Assembly: GCA_037903475.1 (NCBI GenBank)
Contig: JBAJFG010000248.1
Location: forward strand, 744,001-808,000
Direction: 5' to 3'
DNA: 64,000 nucleotides
DNA from: Ancylostoma caninum
Taxonomy: Eukaryota > Nematoda > Chromadorea > Rhabditida > Ancylostomatidae
Positions within the stretch are counted from its first letter, which is position 1, and every line of letters starts with the position of its first letter. The translations under genes and the position numbers were made by a program. The notes below the pieces were generated by a model, which did not search any database, was not told the DNA's origin, and worked only from the letters and a program-made list of their open reading frames with translations. Positions 22,601-34,097 of this stretch are shown here, one piece after another.

Positions 22601-25600
22601 GGATGTGTGTAATTACCACTCATTTGCTTAGCACAGCCATTCCTAAGCAATTTTTACCACTCGAGACTAACGAGAGCACAGTGGCGGACGTAGAAATTGG
22701 GCGGGAGAGGAGGCGTGGGAAAAAAGTGGGGTCTCTGTTTTGGGGACCCAGATGGAAAATCATTCTATATAATAACGGGCTTGGCCTGTTTACATGTGTG
22801 TCTGTATGTATGTAAGTATGTAAGAATAGGGCAATTTATATTGGACGCGTGCGACTGACGCGCGTGCGTCTATATGATGAAGAATAGGGCCCAGTCGCAT
22901 AGCAGTCGCATCGCAGTCGCAGCTCAGACGCACGCGTTTACGACCTCGCGGCAACAGCCCGTTCTTTTCATTGAGGATCTACATGCCGTGTTGACCGGTT
23001 TCCATGGAAAATCCCATGTAAATGGATGCGTGCGACTGATGCGCGACTGACGCACGCAGCTAGTATAAATTACCCTTATGTAGCAGTGGCGGACGCAGAA
23101 AGTGGGCGGGAGGGGGGGGGGGCGTGGGAAGAAAAGTGGGGTCTCCGCCGTTTTGGGGACCCAGACGGAAAATAAAATTAATAATAATATTAATTATAAT
23201 AATAAACAATAAATAAAAAATATATTAAAAATAATAATAAAAATAAACAATTAAAAATAAACTAACACAAGATTTTTATTTGTATTGTAAAGTAATTTCG
23301 AAAATTTGGCGACGCGCACTGTTATGTAGGTATGTAAGTATGTAAGTATGTGTGTCAGACCGTTACGAAATTCTACGATTAGTCAATAATCGTGATTGTG
23401 AGATCATATATAATGCTAGGAACGGGTGTGGTGTGGTGGAATGGGATAGGGATGAGATCGAACAGAAGGTCGGATGGTGTACAGCGGGTCCGTCAATGGA
23501 GTCCATGGAGAAGGGCTGCGCCGGCGCCCAAAGTGGGAGGAGACGGGTCCACCACCGTGATAAGGGTGCACGGCGCCCAAAGTGGGGGGAGACGGGTCCA
23601 CGGCTGTGATAAGGGTGCACCGGCGCCCAAAGTGGGGGAGACGGGTCCACGGCTGTGATAAGGGTGCGCCGGCGCCCAAAGTGGGGGAGACGGGTCCACT
23701 GCTGTGATAAGGGTGCGCCGGCGCCCAAAGTGGGGGAGACGGGTCCACTGCTGTGATAAGGGTGCGCCGGCGCCCAAAGTGGGGGAGACGGGTCCACTGC
23801 TGTGATAAGGGTGCGCCGGCGCCCAAAGTGGGGGAGACGGGTCCACTGCTGTGATAAGGGTGCGCCGGCGCCCAAAGTGGGGGGAGACGGTCCACTGCTG
23901 TGATAAGGGTGCGCCGGCGCCCAAAGTGGGGGGAGACGGGTGTGATAAGGGTGCGCCGGCGCCCAAAGTGGGGGAGACGGGTCCACTGCTGTGATAAGGG
24001 TGCGCCGGCGCCCAAAGTGGGGGGAGACGGGTCCACTGCTGTGATAAGGGTGCGCCGGCGCCCGAAGTGGGGGGAGACGGGTCCACGGCTGTGATAAGGG
24101 TGCGCCGGCGCCCGAAGTGTGGGTAGGCGGGTCCACTGCTGTGATGGGGCTGCGCCTGCGCTCAAAGGTGGAGGAGCGCCTGAAAATATAGCTACCGATG
24201 CAGGAGGGGTGCGCCGGTGTCCACTACTCAGGGAAATGTCATGAGTTAGGTCCATATTTGTTAAATCGATTCGATGGCGTCTAACATCAATCGTTAAAAA
24301 AACTAGATGTCAGACCACTGCGCGGATTAGTATGCAATCCGTGTGAATCCTTCCTCCTTACGTCCTCCCCCGCGTTCTCCTCTTCTCATTTGTTTATGAA
24401 CACACCGCACCCTCCACTTTTATATGTTCTAACTGACTCTTATCACTTGACCAGTTATAACAAACAAAGAATGATAGACCATTTTCTGCGGTCAATCCAG
24501 GTTGAACCGGTTATATTTAGTTACAAAAAGCTATTTCAGTTGAGCAAATGATAAAATTGCTTCGAGAAGGTTAATCCTCTTTGATAAGTGCATTTTTACA
24601 TGAGAAAAAGCAATGGAAAGGGTGTGGGACACATTATAGCAAAAATGTGGAATAGATGTGACTTTATTTGAATGAAGAAGGGATGAAGCCATGCGAGCGA
24701 AGCGAGCATTAGGAAAAGTCTGGAAGTCCGGCGTCAGCCGGACGGCCAGACTGGTAAGATTAATAATGGTACTGATTATAATAACAAATAATATTATTTA
24801 GATTCTCATGTTATCTTCGACGGTTCGCCTTCACCTCAACATGATGAAGTTCAAGAGCAAAGAAAAGTTTTTAACATCAAGGTGGACATCGAACTCTACG
24901 CGAGCAGAGGTCGATGGTAATCATTCCTTTGAGATGTAGAGATGTAATAAATAAATGAAAATTATATTGAAAATAATAACGAAAATTAAAAAAATTAGAA
25001 ATAAGCTGGTACAAGATTTTTATTCGTGCTGTAAAGTAAATTCGAATATTGGGCTTTCTCGGGTTAGGCACAACTCTCCGCCCTCCTCCCTGCGTCCGCC
25101 ACTGCGAGAGCATAATTCATTTCACGCACGTCCCTGATATGGAGAAGTCTGCGAAAATCAGTGAAATCCATTTACAATGGGCGTACCGTGAAGTATCGGG
25201 ACACTGTGACTCCAAGTAGATTTCTAACTTGACGGTGTTCATCTTCGGCGGTTCAGGCGCTCCTGGAGCCATGATCTAAATTATTGATTTATATCATCTT
25301 CCTGGAATTTTGTGTGGAATTCTCGATTTTTTGTGCCAGTTTTAGAAAGTGGTCCTCCCAACATAACTACGTATATTGTGCAGTATAAATTGCATGATTT
25401 TTAGATTAAATGTTACGTTATTCGCCATGTTTTGACTTAAATTTTCGAAATTATATAAGGTTTCAATAGTATCACTATGTGGAAAGAAATAAGAATAAAC
25501 AGAAATAAAACACAAAATTGGAAGAATTAAAGATAGCTTGAAAAATATCATGGACTAAAACGTTTATATCGTGGTTCGTGGTAGACTAGCGCTCACCCCA

Positions 25601-28600
25601 TTAAAGTTTTCCTGCTCATGTTTTCAAATTAGTAGAATTAAATCGTTTAACTGAAGTTCGAAAATAAAACAATCATTATCCTTCCCTTCTGTATAGCTTC
25701 TAGTTTCATTATAGAAGTATTTCTGGGAATATCATGCTACCTATGCATCCTTTTCTTGAAATTATGAAATCCTCATTCCTTTTCCTTTCCTATATGGCTG
25801 TCCCAGAAGTCACGCATAGATGGAGCTGACCAAGGCCTTGTAAATGAGCAGCAAGATTGAATTTGAATTGCTACACACAACCAACAGAAACGGGTGTGGA
25901 GCGTTATACCTGGGGTAGGCGGCACTGACAGGCCCTGCAATTAGCCTATTCGCTGAACTGCCCAATAGTAGAGCTTGGCTACACCTCCTTCCCAGGTATG
26001 ACGCGCCACACCCACAGAAAAAACTAAACAACACGTCCCTTCCATCATATTTGGGCCCCGCCCACTTGTGCTAAATGTACTCTTACTCTTACTTTCCAAA
26101 AGAGTCTATCTGCTGACGACAGATCGGCCAAGTGATTAGTGCAGTTCCTTCGGAAGAATAAGCAGCTGAGATTTTCCAGGTCCCTCTCGAGTAGTAGTAG
26201 CGGATGCGGAGGAGGAGTGTGCGGAAGTTCTGTGTGGACGAGTTGTCCGAAGAGCAACAGTTGCAAGAGTAGATCATGCATCAACATCCTATAGACTGAG
26301 AAAAACAACGTAGAGTGATGCAGACCACGCTAACAATAATAAGTTCTATTCTGCGAAATTATGGGAACCTAATGGAAACTGCAAATGTCATTCATAAAGC
26401 AGGGGGACCAAGATGAATAAGGTTTTGGGAAAGGTGTGTTTCATCATGAGCGAAGTGTCATAGTTATACATACGGAGGGGCGAATAGACAATGAAGCACA
26501 GGAAGAAGTTATGAATGAACCTGTTGTACACCTCAGCATCCCCTTTCTCATGTGATGTAAAAAATCCCTTGTGAGAATGATGCAAAGAACATAAAGGAAT
26601 AGAAATACAAACTTGGCACTGGCATTGTTTTAGCGTACCACTTTGCCGTAGCATTTCTGAAAAGGATAAAAAACAATACACTTAGGAGACAGTGTACCAC
26701 CTCGTTTTCGTGTTTGAAGCTTTACCGAATTCTGAACCTCAACGATGCGCTAAATCTAGCGATATACATAAAATACTGCAGGTCTTCTAACCAATTTTTA
26801 AACGTTGTTAGGGACAAAATTTGAAACAGTTTTTCGAGATGAGTGGATGCGTGGAACCATTGATTTTTCGATCGAATAGGTCAAGACGTGTTGGCCAACA
26901 CTGCTGCCGTGGCGGGCAGCCAGCACTTACACGGACCGCTCCGCCTAACTGGCCCATGAACTGCACTTTTGGACCCTCCAAAAACGGGGTTTCCCTCACT
27001 TTTATGCGTTTAACGTACATCACTGGAATTAGTGTGAAGAAGAGGTCTAGGGTATGTTGTTATCTGCAACCTACGAAAAAAGATGACACACTGCCTTTGA
27101 ATAGAAATATCACACTGCACCTACCAAAGCTCAAGATGCGATTAATATTTTCTGTTACAGTGATGCAATATTAATGCGGATACCATGGCTCCATGGTAAC
27201 CCTATTGTCTGCAAAAAAAATAAAATCTGATTTTCTGACCCCTCTCCTATCCTAGAAAATTATAAGACCGGACTTCCATACAACTCTAGGGTTCTGCCAC
27301 ATACATACAGGGAGCGTGAATCATGGCTGCATTTCTCCACGTTCTGGAGCGAAGCCTCACCTACGCGGCTCGGTAGGCTCTGAGGATGTCAGCCCTTGCC
27401 TCGCCCGCACCGCGCGGACGGTGCGGCGCCGCAGGCCGCGGAAAAGTGCAATCGTGCAACCAAGATGCGACGCGACATCTTAAGATTTGGCGCATTTAGT
27501 GACGGCGTCGCCACCTCATCGCTGTTTGCCGGGCTCCGTTGGCCTTCATGTGTCCCACTGAAGCTTGGAAATCGTCCATTTCTCCACCTTTAAAGGCAGC
27601 AGGAGCTGAAATCCTCGACTCCGAGCTGAGCTGTGGGTGATGAAGTGCAGACTCAGCACATCATAAATGTGAAACCAACACAGACAATGATGGCTTACCT
27701 GCAGAGAAAATGGAACATTCGTCGCGAACACGCATGGCCGTGCTCGCGCGCGGACGAGTTTTCCCTGGCGCGAAAGCCATTGCGGCCGTGGTTTTGGCCG
27801 AGTCCCGCCATGAAACCCTGTGAATTGAATGCATTTCGTTTTCCCTTTGCGCCAAACCACGCACCGCAATGGCTTTTGCGACGGGGGAAAACTCGTCCGC
27901 GCGCGAACACGGCCAGGCGTGTTCGCGACGAATGTTCTATTTTCTCTGCAGGTAAGCCATCATTGTCTCTGTGCGTTTTACATTTATGATGTGCTGAGTC
28001 TGCACTTCATCACCCACAGCTCAGCTCGGAGTCGAGGATTTCAGCTCCTGCTGCCTTTAAGGCAGCAAGCGTGATGCGCACGTGAGCTGACCAATCACAG
28101 CCCAGCAGCGTACTCCCTATCACGCATTCGGCACAAACATCCTATTATCAATCGATGGCACGGAACATGTTGAATGCGCTGAAATCCTGCATGTGACAGA
28201 AGTCCGTTGTTGCATGGAGGCTCCTCGCTAACATAAGCAAAAATGGAGTGCTTCAAAATGGGACTCTCTTCATTTCTACAGGTAGCTAAGTAAACCATTG
28301 TGATCAACGTCTTCCGAGGAATCCAGTGATATGTGTAGAAACAGTAGAAACGAATGTGACGCGTTCGGATGCACACTGCTCAAGGTTTTTCCATAGTATA
28401 GCAAGTTCTTGGTAATAGTGTCGCTGCAACTTTAAATTTTTCCTTTTGTTTTTCAAGGCGAGATTTTTCAAATGTCTGGAAGAGCAGTGACATCCTCCGG
28501 AAAGAGGTTGAGAGAGAAGATGTATGACAGATTCAAACTGGTAAAGCAAAGTGTGACTGGTTCAAAGAAGTTGTTGTTGGTAAAGTAAAGGTCATGGTCT

Positions 28601-30936
28601 AGGAATGACTCTGAAAAATGCATATCATACCTACGTAGGCTATTCTGGTGAAGTCATAAAGATATGAAAACCCCTGCTTTAGAATTAATGGTAACCGCAG
28701 AACAACCAGCCAGCAAATGCTGTAATTCACAATCCCCTCTACAACAATGAGCTCTATCTGAAATACTGCGTAAAATGCAAAGCTTCAGCAACGATCCGAA
28801 GAGGCTAAATAAAGCCACAAGAAAGTGAAAACGAGGCCGGTCGCGGTGATATTATCCAGGTGTGTGGAAGTGTAACGAGATGTTCGGATTTCGAAGAAGG
28901 TGAGATCTGCGGCGGACTGAGAGTGAAATGACTATTGTTTACTACAGCTAACATGGACTATATTGTTTCTGGACTAGATATCTTGGGCTAGGAACAAATT
29001 AAAACAAATGGCAGGCAACAACAAACATACTGCGGAATCATATGTGGCCCATATGTGGCCCAAGTTTAGCTTTGAATAGAATTTCTTAGAGTCTGCTCAA
29101 AACAAGAGGCTATTTCATGCCATTGCAATGATGATTCTTAGCTTTTTCAAGGCAGGGAGACCAGGAATAAAAGCGAGTTCACCCTAGGAAATATCCATGA
29201 AAATCCTGTCCGTAATCTTATACACAGGTCATTCAAAATGATCCACATAAATTCACCCAATATTTCCAAGGCAAAAAAAAACTGTCATGAACTCCAGATC
29301 AAGTCTTTTCGAGAAAAAAGAGAAAACTGAGCCTCTCTGTTAATCATAGACAATTTCAGGATAAAATCCAAAGAAAAATTCTTGGTAAGCATAAAGCGCC
29401 ATCATAATGGTCTCATTTACACTTCTGGAACCAGCCAAGCCAGTTTGCGAAAGATTAATGCTAGAATACTAGCGAACAATTGAACTTTGACGATCTTTTC
29501 ACTCTCCATCACATCAACTTGAGAAGATTGTTCTGATCCTTCTTTAAAAAGAAAAGAAGAAAAGGACTCTATAACACGAGCAAGACGGGGAAAAATGGCT
29601 AGCAAAACATGGCTTCCGGTTTATCTGGTCTCTCTCAGTTAAGGTTAAGAATGTGGTTTGGCTCGTTCAGAGTGATGTTTTCTCTTGGGAAAAATGAAAT
29701 ATATACCACGCAAAAACTGTTTGAGAGGAGAGATTTCAAAATGTTCTAGTGGGATGTTGTTGTCAAAATTTAGGAGTGACACAAGGAGGAATATTGCCTA
29801 AGTCAGTTGTTGGATAGAAACACATGAATGTACCAACGTATAAGGGAAAAAAGCAGCCAATGTAAGTAGTTCTCTACCGGCCCACCATTTATTTAATCCT
29901 GAAAGCTCAGAAAGGTTTTCTGCTTTTTCGAAACGGTCCAGAATTGAACGGATAAAACTCAGTAGTTTGTGGTCAAGAAAAAAGTCGCTGATTGCGCCAA
30001 ATGCTAGACACTACTGCAGATAATAGATCGCTGAGTCTGGATTGTGTGATCTTACACCTCTCTGTTTGAATCGCCACTCTTTGTACGTTCCAGCAGAGAA
30101 CGTGTTGTAACGCTGACCAGTGCAAAATTCATTGCGGTGGCGGTTGATGGAGCTGGAAAGCAAACATGTGCCAGATCAAGCAGGACAGTTTCCACTACTA
30201 GCCCTGCTGGAATTTAAAAAATCTCGCCGCAACTGCACTTATTTTGCCTATTTTGCAAGTCCAAAGTTCTAGCCACTGCGACACCATAGATTTTCGGACA
30301 GTTACAAGCTATAGAGCATCTTTTTAGCTACATTTAGCTCTTTTTTCCAAGTCCAAAAAGGCAGAATGCTTAATGGTGCGCGCTCGGGGATAATTCTCAG
30401 TAGAAGCTTAGAATTACTACCTCTTCAGAAGAGCAGCAGAAATCTTTAGGGTATTTCAAGATAGTAATATAAGGAAATCAATAAAACTAAGGCATCTGAA
30501 GGGATGTTTGAGGCTAATTATTAAAAGTGTCCACTAATATGGCTGGCTTAGAAAAAGAGAGGCAAAACTGATCCGGATGTAAGGTGTAATTCGGATTGAG
30601 CATAATAGGGGCCTAGGACTGCCATTACACTAATGATTTTTCCTAGCATCATTGGATATTTGTGCACACACAAAAAAGCCAAGAAAAGCCAGAGACAGTT
30701 GAACCTCTAAATGCAACTTTTTCCAACCTATTTATGACTCCATTTATAATAAAAAAAACTCCCTCCAAATTCGCCTAAAAATCCGTCAAGGGTTCACCCA
30801 CCTCTCCTCGATATCCATACATGGAGCTGTACTCAGGTCTTCGTGTAAACCACCGGTACATCAGGAAGAGCAGCAGGATTGCAGCGGCCGTGTATAGGTA
30901 GCGCCGCAGACCGCTGCGCGTCAGCTGACGCCGCAT
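19669..30936 (-). CDS. GILT-family thiol-reductase-like protein, membrane-anchored
   Basis: Five exons read in order on the minus strand: 30936-30802, 25275-25187, 22409-22293, 22235-22056 and 19891-19669. They join in frame to 247 aa. Introns of 5526, 2777, 57 and 2164 nt have GT-AG ends. Residues 1-13 are Arg-rich and about 14-28 form a hydrophobic segment, so it is a type II anchor or uncleaved signal. The active-site region reads ESQCPDTSRF (C70 to T73). V-P-F-G follows at 99-102. The GILT signature C-Q-H-x3-E-C-x2-N-x4-C occupies 117-132, with Ala for the usual Gly after His. FVPWIVING is at 204-212, followed by the conserved Cys pair near the C terminus. GILT enzymes reduce protein disulfides in lysosomes. 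Here the second active-site Cys is Thr, so classical CXXC reduction is doubtful. TTCCAG ends 6 nt before the ATG. Introns 2 and 4 are filled with transposons. An exon hidden in intron 1 cannot be excluded. Confidence 0.93.
21690..21940 (+). mobile_element. hAT-type MITE, degraded copy
   Basis: Same internal order as the better copies: a GGGGTC...GGGGACCC block, an A/T-rich middle ending AAACAATTAAAAATAAACTA, then AGATTTTTATTTGTATTG and TTCGAAAATTTGGCGACCC. The right end keeps GTCCGCC, while the left terminus is mutated. No 8-bp duplication survives. It lies in GILT intron 4. Confidence 0.65.
22829..23075. repeat. GCGTGCG-rich inverted-repeat element, best copy
   Basis: Ends GGGCAATTTATA and TATAAATTACCC are near-perfect inverted repeats, followed inward by GCGTGCG/CGCACGC boxes. 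A central CATGCCGTGTTGACCGGTTTCC segment is shared with copies near 2.4, 33.0 and 35.5 kb. It is 247 bp, non-coding, and sits immediately before the MITE at 23084. Target duplication is not resolved. Confidence 0.65.
23084..23321 (+). mobile_element. hAT-type MITE with perfect 8-bp duplication
   Basis: A 238-bp element begins CAGTGGCGGACGCAG and ends GCGCACTG. It is flanked by TTATGTAG at 23076-23083 and 23322-23329. An 8-bp duplication with CAGTG ends is typical of hAT elements. The inner right TIR is shortened compared with the copy at 33459-33725. The middle is A/T-rich (ATTAATAATAATATTAATTA). It is inserted in the Helitron-like element, so it is younger than that element. Confidence 0.88.
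23505..24175. repeat. 49-bp GC-rich minisatellite, ~13 copies
   Basis: The unit contains GTGCGCCGGCGCCCAAAGTG, then GGGGGAGACGGGTCCAC, then (T/G)GCTGTGATAAGG, and recurs every 49 bp (for example at 23670, 23719, 23768 and 23817). One unit near 23936 has lost 6-8 bp, and the edge units are diverged. Each unit holds the palindrome CCGGCGCC. The unit lacks stops in several minus-strand frames, which creates long artificial open frames. It lies in the Helitron-like element. Confidence 0.95.
25892..26013. repeat. small inverted-repeat element in GILT intron 1
   Basis: GGGTGTGGAGCGTTATACCTGGG at the left pairs with CCCAGGTATGACGCGCCACACCC at the right (about 23 bp, two mismatches) around a ~75-bp spacer. 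The sequence near 8657 shares the left arm, so this is a dispersed family. Confidence 0.6.
27591..28060. repeat. 470-bp near-perfect palindrome
   Basis: Arms of about 190-200 bp start TAAAGGCAGCAGGAGCTG and end CAGCTCCTGCTGCCTTTA. The match continues through CTCAGCACATCATAAATGT and TTACCTGCAGAGAAAAT to a GCGCGCGGACGAGTTTTCCC block, with only scattered differences. The spacer is about 70 bp. GC content is higher than the surroundings. Non-coding, in GILT intron 1. The TTTAAAGGCAG end is shared with the 52-54 kb repeats. Confidence 0.9.
28061..30801. other. rest of GILT intron 1, nothing recognised
   Basis: A/T-rich DNA with short open frames and no domain, splice-bounded exon or clear repeat. 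The plus strand is A-rich, the expected mirror of T-rich minus-strand introns. Confidence 0.5.
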
Positions 30937-30948
30937 CTGACCTGGAAT
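30937..30948 (-). promoter_or_regulatory. probable trans-splice acceptor of the GILT gene
   Basis: On the minus strand AATTCCAG is followed by GTCAG and the ATG, leaving a 5-nt leader. Such short leaders are usual for spliced-leader genes. An upstream non-coding exon is the alternative. Confidence 0.4.
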
Positions 30949-32869
30949 TTAGCGAATTTTAGGAAGCAATAATATTACGACTTGATTCAATTGAGGAATA
31001 AGAAAAAAATCAGAGATTTTCAAAATGTTGTTGTTCTTCTTCAAAGAAGATAAGAACACATTTCATTCATGTGCCTACTTCCTCCCATTGCTCACTACTA
31101 TAATGTTTAACATAATTATTTCATCGCCTATTCATCTATTTTATGCACCGCAAATTATCCATGTACAATCATCTATGTAGGTGTAAGCAAACGTAGTAAT
31201 TCGAAAGAGAAAAATAATGAAATGTAGCACAAAAGAGGAAAAATAATCTTATAGAATTGACTTTTACAGGAAGTTTAACTCTACACATTAATTTGGAATA
31301 CTTCTGCGGATAAGCATTAAGTAGCATTAGGTGAGTGTATGAGGAGTAAACCAATTCCCTAGCATAAGTGAAAAGTAGCAAATTGGAGAGCATAAGTGAC
31401 AAGTGAGCGCCAGCTACAAGACTGTGGACACTCACATCCCCTTTCCCTTCTTGGTGGATGGAAAAGTGGGGCTTGTCTCTTTAGTTGGCAAAAAAAATAG
31501 CCAAAGGCTACTAAACTCATAGGAAATTGCTGTTTCATCATCAGTTCCCAAGCACAGTGTCAACAGCTGCTGGAAACCAACGATAAGAACACTAGCCAAG
31601 AAGGATTTGAATATTATTATTGTATGGGTATGGTTCACCCACTACATGCCGCTCGAGCAATTCCTTTATGCGGATTAATAAGCCATGATTCCAATAACAA
31701 AGCCATAATTCCATATCCCGTAAATAGTCATAATTGCTCTTGATAACTATCCATAGCTGTTTCTCTGATAATTGCGAAAAGGGCAAAGATCTGCAAGCCC
31801 ATAAAAGTCTCTATATATGTTTCTATAAGCAAGAACTACCTTCAAAATAGCATAGTAATTTATCTACCAGTATCGTATTGTACTCTTTGCCCATTAATAT
31901 GCAAAGCTGCAAGGAAGTGACAAGAGGGTGATCAAACATTAAGGAAAGGGTCAGAATTTTCTGTGAAATTTTAGACCTTAACAGAAAAAAAAGAAAATCA
32001 AGATAAGCGCATGTTCACCAGCATAAAATGAGAAGTTGCTCACACAGTCAACCCAGTGTTTTTCTTTTTTTTCGAAAAGAATCCTGAATTTCTGGGTTGA
32101 AACCGTTTTCCAAAAAACAAAAAAATAATAAAAATAAAGAATTAAAGCACATGAGAAGAAGCAATGAAGGAGCTTGCTACTAAACTTTCACAGCTGATGA
32201 TCTTTGATAACTGAGTTCATAGGTGATCGGTGATAACTCATCGTCTAATTTTTGATCGTCGGCCAATCAATGCACAACAAAAAGTGACCTTTTTCCTTGT
32301 CCATTGATCAGGGAAGCGGCTAGTGGAGTAAGAAATCGTCTCAATAGGAGAAGGAGAACGCGGATTCCAGCTGCGAACGAGCGATTCGCGCTCGTTCTCC
32401 CTTTCTCTCTGATAGATGGCGGAAGTGAGGCCGACTGGACAGACTACGTATATTGCTGAGGCCTCGAGGCTCTACTAAGGATTTATGAGGCTCAACGGTG
32501 TGAAAGACTTCCAGTGTTGAGTATTTTCATCTGTAAACGGTTATTAACACTGCCGCAATAATCGAAGCCATAAGCAGCTCTGAATATTCGAGCAACTTTG
32601 GATAACATCTTCGCTAGCGCTTGCTTGTACAATCGCTTTCAGAAATCATGTTTTGTGTTTCGAATTTTTTAGCGTAGGGTTTACACTTTGACATGAAATA
32701 GTACATAAATACATGAAAATAAATAAATAAATAGATAAGCAAATAAATGAACAGACATATAAATAAATAGATGCCTTGTTCATATTTTGCCTAATCTCGA
32801 AGCAAAATTTGCGGCAACAGGCAACACGGAGAGGATTCGTTTAAGGGACGGCTTGTATTGAATGATCAG
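30949..32869. other. upstream of GILT, nothing recognised
   Basis: A/T-rich with a small hairpin near 32352-32402 (GGAGAACG.../...CGTTCTCC) and an A/T-rich simple stretch (AAATAAATA) at 32705-32775. No exon was recognised. Confidence 0.45.
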
Positions 32870-33055
32870 GCAATTTGTACTAGATGCGTTCATTCAACAT
32901 TCATGCTCCTGAGCTGAGACGCACGCACAAGCGGCTTCGCGACGTCGCGCAGCCTAGGTGTGCATGCCGCGATGACCGATATTCATCGGAAATTCCTCGT
33001 AAATGTGTGAGTGCGTCTGACACGCGACAGACACACGTATCTACTATAAACTGTC
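32870..33055. repeat. GCGTGCG-rich dispersed repeat, copy
   Basis: Contains GAGACGCACGCACAAGCGG, then GCATGCCGCGATGACCGATATTCATCGGAAATTCC, then GTGCGTCTGACACGCGACAG and CTACTATAAACTGTC, in the same order as the copy at 22829-23075. A further fragment lies at 33124-33184. Confidence 0.5.
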
Positions 33056-33458
33056 ACAAAGTGTGAGGACTTATAACGAGTTTTGAGGTGTTGCTGTGAA
33101 GTATTTGACATAAGCTATTCATAATGCATGCGTGCTCCAGTTGCGCGTTACACGCACGCATTTATTCGCGGAGAATTTCCCATGATGACTGAAAAATGCA
33201 GCACTCAGACACTTCGCCGGGAGGTCCCGCACCAGAAATTGGTTCGCACTTCACTCTACCTACATGCCATTTGAGTCCCTTTTATAGCCTTCACTGGAGG
33301 GGGAAAGGTTGCCGTGTGGCAATTACGAACATCAAATTTTGTCCTGAAGAGGCGCCCCTCCCCTCCACACCGACCCCACCCCTATCGCCCTCCTCGCCCA
33401 CTAGGATACATCTGATGTATAAAGTAGAATGTCTGTGCATGTGTATGTATGTATGTAT

Positions 33459-33725
33459 CAGTGGCGGACGCAGGGGGGGGCGCCCCCCCCCGAGAATGGG
33501 TCGCCAAATTTTCGAAATTACTTTACAATACAAATAAAAATCTTGTGTTAGTTTATTTTTAATTGTTTATTTTTATTATTATTTTTAATATATTTTTTAT
33601 TTATTGTTTATTATTATAATTAATATTATTATTAATTTTATTTTCCGTCTGGGTCCCCAAAACGGCGGAGACCCCACTTTTCTTCCCACGCCCCCCCTCC
33701 CGCCCACTTTCTGCGTCCGCCACTG
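33459..33725 (-). mobile_element. hAT-type MITE, reverse orientation
   Basis: Begins CAGTGGCGGACGCAG and ends CTGCGTCCGCCACTG, 15-bp perfect terminal inverted repeats. The interior is the reverse complement of the 23084 element and very similar to it. Flanked on both sides by GTATGTAT, consistent with an 8-bp duplication but ambiguous in a GTAT array. A run of Gs meets a run of Cs at 33474-33490. Confidence 0.85.
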
Positions 33726-33737
33726 GTATGTATGTAT

Positions 33738-34097
<360 letters not shown>

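Larger units (their letters stand above)
22764..24754 (+). mobile_element. Helitron-like non-autonomous element
   Basis: It begins TCTATATAATAACGGG, close to the TC-T-rich 5' start of Helitrons. It ends with the perfect 7-bp stem GTCCGGC-GTCA-GCCGGAC (24726-24743), 7 nt before CTGG (24751-24754), which fits the CTRR terminus. There are no terminal inverted repeats and no target duplication. It interrupts a hAT MITE exactly where the MITE sequence resumes. It contains GTAT-rich microsatellite, a 49-bp minisatellite and two further inserts. There is no Rep/helicase, so it is non-autonomous. The base before TC is T rather than the usual A. Confidence 0.6.
22679..25104 (+). mobile_element. hAT-type MITE split by later insertions
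   Basis: The left end CAGTGGCGGACG at 22679 and the right end GCGTCCGCCACTG at 25104 are flanked by the identical 8-bp CGAGAGCA (22671-22678 and 25105-25112). They are therefore the two ends of one insertion, although 2.4 kb apart. The left 85 bp (to 22763) and the right ~350 bp (from 24755) are the MITE. Joining them restores the family order GGAAAAT...ATTAATAAT. About 140 bp around 24804-24943 does not match other copies. It lies in GILT intron 2. Confidence 0.8.

Noticed and set aside
23363..24255. Two long overlapping minus-strand open frames (257 and 279 codons), Pro/Arg-rich
   Set aside because: They are frame-shifted readings of the 49-bp minisatellite, stop-free because of unit composition. 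There is no start context, splice sites or conserved domain.
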